Source of the DNA: Ruania halotolerans
GTDB lineage: Bacteria > Actinomycetota > Actinomycetes > Actinomycetales > Beutenbergiaceae
Reading direction: 5' to 3'
Length of the DNA: 64,000 bases
Assembly: GCF_021049285.1 (NCBI RefSeq)
Contig: NZ_CP088017.1
Span: 558,001 to 622,000, forward strand
How positions within the stretch are numbered: the stretch's first letter is position 1; the number at the start of each line of letters is the position of its first letter. Positions 32,749 through 40,819 of this stretch are shown piece after piece. The translations under genes were made by a program, and so were the position numbers. The notes beneath the pieces are model-generated. The model was not told where the DNA came from and ran no database searches. It saw only the letters and a program-made list of their open reading frames with translations.

Positions 32749-33139
32749 CTGCGCTCGGTGACGTACCGGTCCGGCATCACGGTCACGATGGCCGTCGAGC
32801 TCAACGCTCGCTCAAATTCGCCGTATCGAGCACCTGGTGCGATTGCGCTCCAACAGCCAGCGTGCCTGCCGGTACGCAACGCCAGCGCAAGACCAGGGAC
32901 AGGGGATCGCTCCATCGCCGGGAATCCCAGCGGTATGACCGAAGTCACAAGGCTCCAGCGTGACGCTTTCTCGTTACTGGTGTCTTACCAGGTGAGCGTG
33001 CCGAGTGTGGATTCTCCCCCGGGCCTGCACGTGCACACGCTCTCCGGGCGGGTCGTGCTGAGAAGCCGACCCGCCCGGGTTCGACCCGGGCTCAGATGAA
33101 GCTCCGGCGCTGCGCCCGCGTGATCTACTGGCGGCTCGT
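32749..33139. other. Intergenic region between convergent operons
   Basis: There is no supported gene. A frame on the minus strand from 32948 runs into the end of the oxidoreductase gene but has no domain and no ribosome site. The only clear structure is the hairpin at 33044-33078. Confidence 0.5.
33044..33078. terminator. Bidirectional hairpin between convergent operons
   Basis: Arms CCGGGCGGGTCG (33044-33055) and CGACCCGCCCGG (33067-33078) are fully complementary, with an 11-base loop. It can close the oxidoreductase operon on the plus strand and the amidohydrolase operon on the minus strand. Confidence 0.7.
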
Positions 33140-34225
33140 TCAGTGGGCGCGACCGATCCCGGCGTCCGCCTTCTCCCCGGGGTGTCCGTGGCCGAGATCC
33201 TGGAGCAGGAGACCTAGCCGGCCGTGCGTGAGGCGGTCCACGTTTCCTGAGTAGATCTGGTCCCGGACGCCTTCATCGATCTCGAGGGAGTCGATCACGC
33301 GGATCATCTCGCGGATGTACATCGGCCCGCCCTCTGGGTCGAACGGGCAGTCGGAGGCGAATACCACGTGCTCGCTGCCGAAGAAGTCCAGTCCGCACCG
33401 GGTGCCGATCGCAGACCCGGATAGGGAGGTATCGGCATAGAAGGACCGGAAGTACTCGATCGGTTCCCGCGAGAGCCGGGCCAGTGCCGATCGCGCCTCT
33501 TCTCCATGGGTCCGGCTCCCGAACTGGTCCGCCCAGCCGAGACGGATGCGTCCTTCGAGGAACGGGATCATCGCCCCCATGTGATGGGTGATGATCGCTA
33601 GATCCGGGTAGCGCTCAAGCACGCCCGAGAAGACCAAGCGGGACATCGCCACACTGCTCTCATAGGGCCAGCCCAGCGCCCACCAGATCTCATACTGGGA
33701 CGTCTCCTCGGTCCGGTAATCCGCAGTGGTGGCCGACCGCGTCGGGTGCAACCAGATCGGCAGATCGCGCCGGGCCATCGCCGCGTAGATCGGCTCGAAC
33801 TGCGGATCGTCGATCGGCACCCCGTTGACGTTGGTGAACATCTGCACACCGACGGCGCCGAGCTCGTCGATTGCGTACTCGATCTCAGCCAACGATGCCG
33901 CCACGTTGTTCAGCGGCAGCGACGCGACGAATGCCGGGAAGCGGCGCGGATGCTGGGTGACCAGCTCAGCAAGGGTCTCGTTGGCGAGCCGAGCCAGCGC
34001 CCCGGAGGAGTCCGGTTCCGCCAGCAGCTCGATCGGCGGTGAGGACAGCGTCAAGATCTGGCTGAAGTCCGGCCCGAACTCTTCCATCATCGCCAGACGA
34101 GCATCGACGTCGTATAAGGCAGGAAGGGTGAGCCACCGCTTCAGTGCACGAGGATCGCGCACCATTCCTTGCATCACCTCGAAGTATCGAGGAGGCAGGA
34201 TGTGACTGAACGCATCGATCTTCAT
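33140..34225 (-). CDS. Amidohydrolase_2 family protein (ACMSD/resorcylate-decarboxylase-like)
   Basis: 361 residues, last gene of the LacI-controlled operon; ATG 34225 overlaps the permease stop as ATGA. The TIM-barrel fold of PF04909 is clear: 'MKIDAFSHILPPRYFE' at the start, 'VGVQMFTNVNGVPIDDPQFEPIYAAM', 'LPIWLHPTRS', 'LAIITHHMGAMIPFLEGRI', 'FFGSEHVVFASDCPFDPEGG'. In the usual HxH metal motif the first His is Phe here (DAFSH), while the second His, the later His residues and the final Asp are kept. Members are decarboxylases or hydrolases of aromatic acids. Together with a TauABC-like importer it suggests use of an imported aromatic or heterocyclic acid. Confidence 0.85.
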   Translation of the reverse strand: MKIDAFSHILPPRYFEVMQGMVRDPRALKRWLTLPALYDVDARLAMMEEFGPDFSQILTLSSPPIELLAEPDSSGALARLANETLAELVTQHPRRFPAFVASLPLNNVAASLAEIEYAIDELGAVGVQMFTNVNGVPIDDPQFEPIYAAMARRDLPIWLHPTRSATTADYRTEETSQYEIWWALGWPYESSVAMSRLVFSGVLERYPDLAIITHHMGAMIPFLEGRIRLGWADQFGSRTHGEEARSALARLSREPIEYFRSFYADTSLSGSAIGTRCGLDFFGSEHVVFASDCPFDPEGGPMYIREMIRVIDSLEIDEGVRDQIYSGNVDRLTHGRLGLLLQDLGHGHPGEKADAGIGRAH

Positions 34226-35040
34226 GACTTCTCCCTGCTCGTCTCCGGCACCCAGCTGGTGAGCTTGCGGTCGACGAGTTGAACCAGCCCGACCGCGCCG
34301 AGCGCGACCACGATGATGACCATCAGCACTGCCAGGACTGCTGCGCCGTCGAACGACTTCCCGGCCTGCGTGACCAGCCGGCCCAGACCGATCACAGCGA
34401 TGAACATCTCGCCGTTGATCATGCCGAGCACAGCGCGACCGGTGCCTAGGCGGATACCCGCCATCATCGTTGGAAGTGCAGCGGGAAGAACGATCCGCCA
34501 GAGGATCTGCCACTCGGACGCGCCGTAGGAACGCGCCATCTCCGTCAGTGACGTCGGAACGTTCTCCACGGCGGAGGCGGTGTTGATGATCATCACGAAG
34601 GCGGAGTACATGACTACGACGGCCACGATCGATCCTTGGCCCGCCCCGAAGATCGAGAAGAAGATCGGTGCGAACACTAGCGACGGCGCCGTCAGCAACG
34701 CATAGACGTACACACCGAGCGCCGCCTTCACTCGCCAGTAGCGGCCCATCGCCGTACCCACGACGATCCCGAGAGTAAGGGAGATACCGAAGCCGAGCAC
34801 GAGGTTGCTGAGGCTGATCGCGAGGTTGCCGAGGATGTCGCCCTGGATGACCATCTGGACGAGCGTCGCGACGACGTCGGTGAACGGAGGAAAGAACGGG
34901 ACGGCGAACACGCGGCCGAGAAGTTCCCAGACCAGCACGCCCACGGTGAGCGAGAGGGCGGCGGTGCCGGCGTTGCCGAGCCGGAACGTTGGCCAGGTAC
35001 GAGCGCTTGCGGCGCTGACGCGTTGGGCCACCGCGCTCAT
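34222..35040 (-). CDS. ABC transporter permease, SsuC/TauC family (second permease)
   Basis: 272 residues with six membrane helices and the coupling loop 'TEMARSYGASEWQILWRIVLPAALPTMMAGIRLGTGRAV'. ATG 35040 overlaps the ATPase stop as TGATG. It differs from the other permease of the operon, so the importer probably uses a heterodimeric channel. Confidence 0.92.
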   Translation of the reverse strand: MSAVAQRVSAASARTWPTFRLGNAGTAALSLTVGVLVWELLGRVFAVPFFPPFTDVVATLVQMVIQGDILGNLAISLSNLVLGFGISLTLGIVVGTAMGRYWRVKAALGVYVYALLTAPSLVFAPIFFSIFGAGQGSIVAVVVMYSAFVMIINTASAVENVPTSLTEMARSYGASEWQILWRIVLPAALPTMMAGIRLGTGRAVLGMINGEMFIAVIGLGRLVTQAGKSFDGAAVLAVLMVIIVVALGAVGLVQLVDRKLTSWVPETSREKS

Positions 35041-35834
35041 CAGGAGGCCTTCCCGTTCGCTCGATGCTCGGTGTGCATCGAGCGCAGCCGGTCCCAGAGG
35101 TGGGCAGTGATCTCGACGTACTCGCGAGAGCGTTCCAGACCGCCGACGTCGCTCGACCGCGGGCGCTCGAGCGGAACATCCACGATCTCTGCGATCTGCC
35201 CGGGCCGAGCGCTCATCAGCACCACTCGATCTCCGAGCAGGACGGCCTCTTCCATCGAGTGCGTGACGAAGACGACGGTGAGCCGGTTGCGCTCCCAGAT
35301 ATCAAGCAGCTCTTCCTGAAGGAGCCGCCGGGTCTGTTCGTCCACGGCGCCGAACGGCTCGTCCATGAGCAGGATCTGAGGATCGACAGCGAGCGCACGA
35401 GCAATGCCGACCCGCTGCTGCATTCCGCCGGAGAGTTCCCCGGGGCGTTTTGATTCGAACCCGGTCAGGCCGACCATCTCGATGAGCTCACGGGCGCGCT
35501 CTTCGCGCTTGCGGCGCTCAGCCCCACGCAGTCTCAGACCGAAGGCCACATTGTCGAGCACGGTGGCCCAAGGCAACAGGGCGAAGTTCTGGAAGACCAT
35601 GCTGCGGTCGGGCCCGGGCCCGGTCACCGGGGTGCCGTCGATGGTGATCGTGCCTTCGTCCCAAGACTGCAGGCCGGCCACCATTTTCAGCATGGTGGTC
35701 TTCCCGCACCCGCTGGGGCCGAGCACGGTCACGAACTCGTTGTCTCGGATAGTCAGGTCGACACCACCGAGAGCGTGCACGGAACTGCCGTCCTGGCCGA
35801 TGAAGGTTTTCGTGAGTTCACGGATCTCGATCAT
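35040..35834 (-). CDS. ABC transporter ATP-binding protein, SsuB/TauB family
   Basis: 264 residues from ATG 35834, overlapping the first permease stop as ATGA. Walker A is 'LGPSGCGKTTMLK', the Q-loop is 'MVFQNFALLPWATVLDNVAFGL', the signature is 'LSGGMQQRVGIARAL', Walker B is 'ILLMDEPFGAVDEQTR' and the H-loop is 'VVFVTHSMEEAVLLGDRVVLMSARPG'. This is the full pattern of nitrate/sulfonate/taurine-type importer ATPases. Confidence 0.95.
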   Translation of the reverse strand: MIEIRELTKTFIGQDGSSVHALGGVDLTIRDNEFVTVLGPSGCGKTTMLKMVAGLQSWDEGTITIDGTPVTGPGPDRSMVFQNFALLPWATVLDNVAFGLRLRGAERRKREERARELIEMVGLTGFESKRPGELSGGMQQRVGIARALAVDPQILLMDEPFGAVDEQTRRLLQEELLDIWERNRLTVVFVTHSMEEAVLLGDRVVLMSARPGQIAEIVDVPLERPRSSDVGGLERSREYVEITAHLWDRLRSMHTEHRANGKAS

Positions 35835-36661
35835 GGGCGTGCCTTTCCGGGTCCAGGTGCCCAGGGCGCGATCTTGCGTTCGAGCCATTGGGCGAGCGAG
35901 ATGAGAATGAGTGCTTCGGCGAGAATGGCGACGATCACCGAGTACAGTGCCGGCCCGTCGAAAGCGCCTCGATACTCGAGAATGAGTCCGCCGAGGGCGA
36001 GCGAGACCATCAGCAGTTCCACGATGACCATGCCGGTGACGGCGCGGCCCAGGCCGAGGCGGATCCCGGTCATGATGGACGGCAGCGCTGCGGGCAGCAG
36101 GACGGCCCGCCAGATCTGCGCTTCGTTCGCTCCGAAGGTGCGTGCCATCTGAATGAGGCTCGGATCGACCTGGCGAATACCTGCCCGGACATTCACGATG
36201 ATCATCACCACAGCGAAGAGCGTCACGAGGATCACTCGAGAAACCAGGCCGAAGCCCACGGACATGATCAGCAGGGGGATGATCGCGGCCATCGGGGTGA
36301 CGAGCAGGATGTTCAGATAGACATTGCTGAGGCGCTCCAAGGTGCGGAATCGTCCGAGCAGGATTCCGGCGGGGAGACCGATCGTCACGGCGGCTGCGAA
36401 CCCGAGGACCAATGCTTGGTTCGATACGGCGAACGCGCTCCAGAAGTCGGCAGTGCCGATCGTGGACCAGAACGCTCCCACGGTCTCGGTGAAGGTGGGC
36501 ACCAGCAGGCCGCCGAAGTGGGTGCCGTACACCTGCCAGCCGATCGCGAACACGGCGAAGGTGAGCACTTGGTAGGTGCGTACCGAGTCGAGCCGGTCCC
36601 GAGTAGTTCGTCGCCGTTGCGGGGCAGGCACCGTCCGGGACGACGTGTCGGTGGTAGCCAT
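35831..36661 (-). CDS. ABC transporter permease, SsuC/TauC family (first permease)
   Basis: 276 residues, six membrane helices, coupling loop 'IQMARTFGANEAQIWRAVLLPAALPSIMTGIRLGLGRAV'. ATG 36661 overlaps the binding-protein stop as TGATG. It ends in 'LERKIAPWAPG', like other family members. Confidence 0.92.
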   Translation of the reverse strand: MATTDTSSRTVPAPQRRRTTRDRLDSVRTYQVLTFAVFAIGWQVYGTHFGGLLVPTFTETVGAFWSTIGTADFWSAFAVSNQALVLGFAAAVTIGLPAGILLGRFRTLERLSNVYLNILLVTPMAAIIPLLIMSVGFGLVSRVILVTLFAVVMIIVNVRAGIRQVDPSLIQMARTFGANEAQIWRAVLLPAALPSIMTGIRLGLGRAVTGMVIVELLMVSLALGGLILEYRGAFDGPALYSVIVAILAEALILISLAQWLERKIAPWAPGPGKARP

Positions 36662-37701
36662 CAGTTGTTCGTGAGGAAGGACAGGTCGGCCGCGTCCTCC
36701 ACGGCTAGGTCGTCGATGACGCCAGCTTCTGCGAAGAAGTCGATCGTGCCCTGCACGTTCTCCGGAGTGAGCGCCGCAGCGTCAAAGAGGCCACGGTCGG
36801 CGTACTCCTGGGCGATGGCACTCAGCGTCTCGTCGGCCTCGACGCCGAGGTGTTCCTCCGCGAGGGAGGCCAGGACCTCCGGGTCCTCATTGATCTGCCC
36901 GTGGATATCGATCAAGGAATCGATGAACGCCTGAGCGAGCTCCGGCTGGTCGCCAAGGAAGTCGGAATTGGCGTAGACGGTCTGCGGATGCAGATCGGGC
37001 AGACTCGCGCCGAAATCGGCGAGCTCGTAGAGGTCCGCGTCAGAGGTTGTCGCGAGTGTGACCGCATCGGCCACCTCCAGTGCGGTGCCGTCGATCTCGC
37101 CAGCGAGCAGGGCCTGCGCGCGGACGTCCGAACCGCCGATCACGAGATACTCCGGCTCACCGGATGTGCACTCGTCGGCAACCCAGTTGCGGACCATGGC
37201 AGTCGCGACGGCACCCTCGGAGAAGATCCCCACGGGCCGGTCGACCAGGCTGTCACACGTCGTCAGATCGGGCTGGCTGTAGATCGCCCACTGATTGCCG
37301 ATGACATCGGCGACGATCCGGATGGGCGCACCGCGCTCGATTGCGATGAGGGCGGGGCTCGTAGCTTCGGCGGAGATCTGGTAATCACCCTGGGCGAGCC
37401 CCTCGATCGCGAGCTCGGGCTCGGCGAGTTCGACGACCTCCACATCGATGCCGTCTTCCCGAAGTTCAGCCGCGGCGGCCATGAGGGGAACAGTGGTCAG
37501 GTCCGGCTCGATCAGGGCCAGGGTGAACGAGTCCTCGGTCGCCCCGCTGGCGCTACAGGCGGTGAGAGCGGCAGCGCCGAGGAACGCGGCGGCCAGGCTG
37601 ATCCGATGAGGCGCTCGGGATCGATCCCGACGAGCTTCGTTGGCCGGCAGGGCAGCGTTTCGATGCGCAGAATGGCTAGAGGTGTATGTAGAAGACATCA
37701 T
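36661..37701 (-). CDS. ABC transporter substrate-binding lipoprotein (TauA/NMT1-like)
   Basis: 346 residues. AAGGA lies 5 bases before ATG 37701 and 8 before ATG 37698, so either may be used. The signal has a basic start, a hydrophobic core and lipobox 'LTAC'. The mature part is of the periplasmic-binding type for sulfonate/thiamine-precursor-like ligands ('GLAQGDYQISAEATSPALIAIERGAPIRIVADVIG', 'VGIFSEGAVATAMVRNWV', 'LLAGEIDGTALEVADAVTL'). An operator-like palindrome lies within its first codons (37615-37630) and another just upstream. Confidence 0.9.
   Translation of the reverse strand: MMSSTYTSSHSAHRNAALPANEARRDRSRAPHRISLAAAFLGAAALTACSASGATEDSFTLALIEPDLTTVPLMAAAAELREDGIDVEVVELAEPELAIEGLAQGDYQISAEATSPALIAIERGAPIRIVADVIGNQWAIYSQPDLTTCDSLVDRPVGIFSEGAVATAMVRNWVADECTSGEPEYLVIGGSDVRAQALLAGEIDGTALEVADAVTLATTSDADLYELADFGASLPDLHPQTVYANSDFLGDQPELAQAFIDSLIDIHGQINEDPEVLASLAEEHLGVEADETLSAIAQEYADRGLFDAAALTPENVQGTIDFFAEAGVIDDLAVEDAADLSFLTNN
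37615..37630. promoter_or_regulatory. LacI-type operator O2, inside the binding-protein gene
   Basis: TCGGGATCGATCCCGA is a perfect 16-base palindrome sharing the core CGGGATCGATCCCG with the sites at 37737 and 38806. It lies about 24-29 codons into the coding sequence. Confidence 0.65.
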
Positions 37702-37736
37702 CGTCGTCCTTCGTTGTGGGTGGACGACGATCACGT

Positions 37737-37756
37737 TAGCGGGATCGATCCCGCTA
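37737..37756. promoter_or_regulatory. LacI-type operator O1, before the importer genes
   Basis: TAGCGGGATCGATCCCGCTA is a perfect 20-base palindrome, 36 bases upstream of the binding-protein start and directly after the LacI stop (37759). Confidence 0.8.
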
Positions 37757-37758
37757 GG

Positions 37759-38787
37759 TCAACCCTCGGTCCCGCGAAGGTGCACAGACCCACGTGGGAC
37801 GAGCCGCGGAGCGCGGCGCAGCACTGGTCCGGATGAAGCGTCCGGGCCATCCAGGAGGAGTGAGACAGCGTCGGCAGCGATCTCGTGGAAGGGGACCGCG
37901 AGCGAGGTGAGCGGTGTCGCTAGGTGCGCCGCGATCGGGGTGTCGTTGTACCCCACCAGGGAGAGGTCCTCCGGTACCCGCAGGCCGGCTCGTAGCGCGG
38001 CTGAGATGAGGCCGACGGCGAGGCTGTCGTTCGCGGTGAAGACCGCCGTGGGGGGGTCGGCAAGGGCGAGCAACAGATTGCCGGTGCGCACGCCGGCGCG
38101 CATGCTGAAGTCCGTCTCGTGAACGAGTTCCGGCGACACCGTGAGGCCGGCGTCCGTCATCGCCCGTAGATACCCGGCGTGACGACCTTGGGAGGAGGAC
38201 GCGTACGGGGCTCCGCCGACAAAGGCGATCCGTTCGTGCCCGGCTTCGATGAGGTGGCCGGTGGCGAGGTATCCGCCGAGTTCGTCATCCCCCAGCGCCG
38301 AAGGGCTCTCACCGTCGGTGCGCAGTGCGAGTGCGTACGGGATGCCGCGATCTCGCAGTTCGAGCAGGAAGGGATCGGCGCCATCGGTACGAGCCGTCGT
38401 GACGATGAAACCGTCAACGCGCTGGTCCAGGAGTGCGCGGCCGCGCTCGAGCTCGGCGCGTGGATCATCGTCCGTGGTCACCACGGTTGCCTGGCAACCG
38501 CGCGTGGTGCACTCGTCGACGATCGCTTCGTACAACATGGCCATGACGGTGTCCGTGAGTCGCGGTACCACGACGCCGATCAGCCCTGTGCGTTGACGAC
38601 GAAGGTTGGCTGCCCGTGAGTTTGGGACGTAGCCGTGCGCCGCAGCGATCGCACGCACGCGGTCGGCTCGTTCCCCGCCCACCGGGGAGCGTCGATCCAG
38701 CGCTCGAGAGGCGGCGGATCGACTCACCCCGGCGAGCTTGGCGATATCGGCGAGAGTGAGTGGCTTGGCATCGTTGGTCGTGGGCAC
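37759..38787 (-). CDS. LacI-family transcriptional regulator
   Basis: 342 residues from GTG 38787. The HTH is at 9-60 ('LTLADIAKLAGVSRSAASRALDRRSPVGGERADRVRAIAAAHGYVPNSRAANLRRQRT'). The sugar-binding-like effector domain follows ('TGLIGVVVPRLTDTVMAMLYEAIVDECTTRG', 'TAVFTANDSLAVGLISAALRAGLRVPEDLSLVGYNDTPIAAHLATPLTSL'). It heads the importer/amidohydrolase operon on the same strand. Perfect palindromes with one core occur upstream of itself, between it and the importer, and inside the next gene, so it probably represses itself and the importer. Confidence 0.93.
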   Translation of the reverse strand: MPTTNDAKPLTLADIAKLAGVSRSAASRALDRRSPVGGERADRVRAIAAAHGYVPNSRAANLRRQRTGLIGVVVPRLTDTVMAMLYEAIVDECTTRGCQATVVTTDDDPRAELERGRALLDQRVDGFIVTTARTDGADPFLLELRDRGIPYALALRTDGESPSALGDDELGGYLATGHLIEAGHERIAFVGGAPYASSSQGRHAGYLRAMTDAGLTVSPELVHETDFSMRAGVRTGNLLLALADPPTAVFTANDSLAVGLISAALRAGLRVPEDLSLVGYNDTPIAAHLATPLTSLAVPFHEIAADAVSLLLDGPDASSGPVLRRAPRLVPRGSVHLRGTEG

Positions 38788-38805
38788 CTCGGGTCTTCCC
38801 TCCTG

Positions 38806-38821
38806 CCGGGATCGATCCCGG
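38806..38821. promoter_or_regulatory. LacI-type operator O3, autoregulatory
   Basis: CCGGGATCGATCCCGG is a perfect 16-base palindrome lying just upstream of the LacI gene's AGGAGG and GTG 38787, a position where a bound repressor would block its own expression. Confidence 0.7.
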
Positions 38822-38877
38822 TCGGCGTCCAGTCTGTCACCTCGGTGCGTCCCTGGCGCGAGGCCCACGACCGCCGC

Positions 38878-39357
38878 TCAGGTTCCCGTCGTGAGGAGAT
38901 CGGCGCCTAGGGTCGCGAGCGTCCCGAATGCGACGCCCCACAGGATGATCGAGACGATCTGCCAGCGGATCACCGCGTCCTTGGATGCGCCGAACGAGAC
39001 CATCGCGACCGACGTGATCTGACTGGGCAGCACGGTCTGGCCGAGGAGGCTCACCCCTGCTACGCCGTACTTGTCGAACATGCGCTTCAGCTTGGCCCGT
39101 TTCGGCGAGGTGGTCTGCTCGCGATTGCGAGTGGCGGCATCGCGGGCCTTTGCTGCCCCCAGCACCAGGATCAGCATCGAGGCCACATTCCCGACGATCG
39201 CTGCCGGGACTGCGACGAACGGACTCATTCCGGCCAGGACGCCAATGACGGAACCGGAGTAGGACTCGATGAAAGGGATGGCGCCGGCCAGCAGGATGCC
39301 GAGCCACTGCACGATGGTTGGCAGACTCTCGGTGAACTCACGCAGGGCCTCGATCAT
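38878..39357 (-). CDS. Small membrane protein (Sm_multidrug_ex-like)
   Basis: 159 residues with about four membrane helices. It contains 'GILLAGAIPFIESYSGSVIGVLAGMSPFVAVPAAIVGNVASM', a basic loop 'SPKRAKLKRMFDKYGVAGVSLLGQTVLPSQITSVAMVSFGAS' and a last helix. This is the pattern of PF06695 'small multidrug export' proteins, which are DedA-like and of poorly known function. It is divergent from the 134-residue hypothetical gene. Confidence 0.8.
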   Translation of the reverse strand: MIEALREFTESLPTIVQWLGILLAGAIPFIESYSGSVIGVLAGMSPFVAVPAAIVGNVASMLILVLGAAKARDAATRNREQTTSPKRAKLKRMFDKYGVAGVSLLGQTVLPSQITSVAMVSFGASKDAVIRWQIVSIILWGVAFGTLATLGADLLTTGT

Positions 39358-39507
39358 TTCTCACTCTTTCGGTCGGCCGCCTGGTTGGCGGGTGGTGGAC
39401 TCCCTCCAGTCTTGTGCGCCCCCAGCGCCGGCGGCAGTGCGCCCACGCACCTTCTTCTGGCCCTCGTGTCATGGTCCGGTCATGACGAGTGTCATGGCCC
39501 AGGTGAA

Positions 39508-39523
39508 CGTGACGCATGTCACA
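39508..39523. promoter_or_regulatory. Candidate CRP/GlxR-type site
   Basis: CGTGACGCATGTCACA has GTGA-N6-TCAC spacing, close to the CRP/GlxR consensus TGTGA-N6-TCACA with one mismatch. It lies in the divergent gap, 46 bases before ATG 39569. Confidence 0.3.
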
Positions 39524-39568
39524 TGGCCCCTTTCGTGATCGGGAGCACATTCGCCCGTCGTACCAGGC

Positions 39569-39973
39569 ATGCGCAGAGATCGGCACACGCAGGGAGCCCA
39601 GCCGGTCACCGATCGGGCTGAGGTGGAGGCACTGGTGCAGTGGCTCAACGCTGAGGTGCGCACCGCTCCGACCGTGCTGATCAGCGTGCCGCGCCTGCCG
39701 CCCCGCTCATTCGTCAACGTCGAGCAGATCGTGGCCGACGTGGGCTCAGGGGCGGACGTGTTCGTGATCTCCACGCCACTCGCGGTGGCGACACTTCGAG
39801 CACGGTATGGACCCGCACGGCATCTGTACGCCGGAGCGGCCCGGGTGATCCCGCCACCACGCTCGCACGCCAGCGCACCGCCGCTGCGTGTGCCGTTCGG
39901 CCCAGCCGACGGCGTCCGCGTGAGCAGGACATTACTGGCGGATGTGCGCCGCGTGCTCGCGGGAAGTGGGTGA
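39569..39973 (+). CDS. Hypothetical protein, 134 residues
   Basis: Small soluble alpha/beta protein ('VEALVQWLNAEVRTAPTVLISVPRLPPRSFVNVEQIVADVGSGADVFVISTPLAVATLRARYGPARHLYAGAARVIPP'). ATG 39569 has no clear ribosome site; GTG 39605 (VTDRAEVEAL) is another possible start. I recognise no family and its neighbours give no hint. Confidence 0.6.
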   Translation: MRRDRHTQGAQPVTDRAEVEALVQWLNAEVRTAPTVLISVPRLPPRSFVNVEQIVADVGSGADVFVISTPLAVATLRARYGPARHLYAGAARVIPPPRSHASAPPLRVPFGPADGVRVSRTLLADVRRVLAGSG

Positions 39974-39999
39974 ATTCCTGACGTTCAGGCGACTCGAGC

Positions 40000-40011
40000 C
40001 GAAACGTTTCG
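40000..40011. promoter_or_regulatory. Palindromic operator CGAAACGTTTCG
   Basis: A perfect 12-base palindrome of the LacI/GalR half-site kind lies 70 bases before the isomerase/dehydrogenase pair. It differs from the operators of the nearby LacI gene, so another regulator would use it. Confidence 0.5.
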
Positions 40012-40081
40012 TTTTTCCGAAGAACTGGGTATCGTGGCGCGTGCCCACAGATTCAGCAGTCTCATCGAGGAGCCCCCTGAC

Positions 40082-40819
40082 ATGACCGGAGCGCCGATCT
40101 CCGTCCAGCTGTACTCCGTCCGTGACGCCATGAGCACGGATATGACCGCCACCCTGCGCAGACTCGCCGAGATCGGCTTTCAGTCTGTGGAGGCATTTGG
40201 ATTCGTCGACCGGGTCGACGAGTACCTGGCTGCCAAGCAGGCGTCGGGTCTGGAGATTCCCTCCGGGCATGCCAAGTTGGTCGAGGTGGACGATCCCAGC
40301 GCCACGTTCGACGCTGCCAAGGCGCTCGGAATCGGCACGGTGATCGATCCCGCGATCCACGCCGACAAGTGGAGCGACCGCCAGAGCGTCGAGGGTCTCG
40401 CTGCGCGCCTGAACTCCCTCGCCGGGCAGGCAGCGGATCGAGGCCTTCAGGTGGGCTATCACAACCACTGGTGGGAGCTCGCCGAGATTGACGGCACCCC
40501 AGCGCTGGAGATCTTCGCAGCCGCTCTCGACGAGCGGGTCGTCCTCGAAGTGGACACCTACTGGGCGGAAGTCGGCGGGCAATCGGCTCCGGCACTGCAG
40601 GAGCGACTCGGCGACCAGGTTGGATTCCTGCACATCAAGGACGGCCCTCTTACTCGCGACAACAAGGCGCAGCTTCCCGCCGGGGCAGGCCAGGCGCCGA
40701 TCGAGGCGATCCTGGCGGCCTCACCGAGCGCCGTGCGCGTGGTGGAGTTCGACGACTACGACGGCGACGTGTTCGAGGGCGTTGCGACGAGCCTCGCCTA
40801 CCTGGTCGGCCGCGCATGA
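40082..40819 (+). CDS. Sugar phosphate isomerase/epimerase (xylose-isomerase-like TIM barrel)
   Basis: 245 residues from ATG 40082, 9 bases after GAGGAG. The AP_endonuc_2 fold is recognisable from 'ISVQLYSVRDAMSTDMTATLRRLAEIGFQSVEAFGF', 'LQVGYHNHWWEL', 'VVLEVDTYWAEVGG' and 'VGFLHIKDGPLT'. The metal-binding residues expected at the barrel mouth (His in HNH, Glu/Asp in LEVDTYW, His in LHIKD) are present. Its stop overlaps the start of the Gfo/Idh gene. Such pairs interconvert and oxidise inositols or rare sugars. Confidence 0.9.
   Translation: MTGAPISVQLYSVRDAMSTDMTATLRRLAEIGFQSVEAFGFVDRVDEYLAAKQASGLEIPSGHAKLVEVDDPSATFDAAKALGIGTVIDPAIHADKWSDRQSVEGLAARLNSLAGQAADRGLQVGYHNHWWELAEIDGTPALEIFAAALDERVVLEVDTYWAEVGGQSAPALQERLGDQVGFLHIKDGPLTRDNKAQLPAGAGQAPIEAILAASPSAVRVVEFDDYDGDVFEGVATSLAYLVGRA

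Noticed and set aside
32553-32948. Minus-strand frame in the gap after the FAD oxidoreductase
   Set aside because: It overlaps the end of the oxidoreductase gene, has no ribosome site and no recognisable domain.
34226-35179. Long upstream extension of the amidohydrolase frame through the permease gene
   Set aside because: It is the shadow of the permease on the same strand; the family N-terminus MKIDAFSHILP at 34225 fixes the start.
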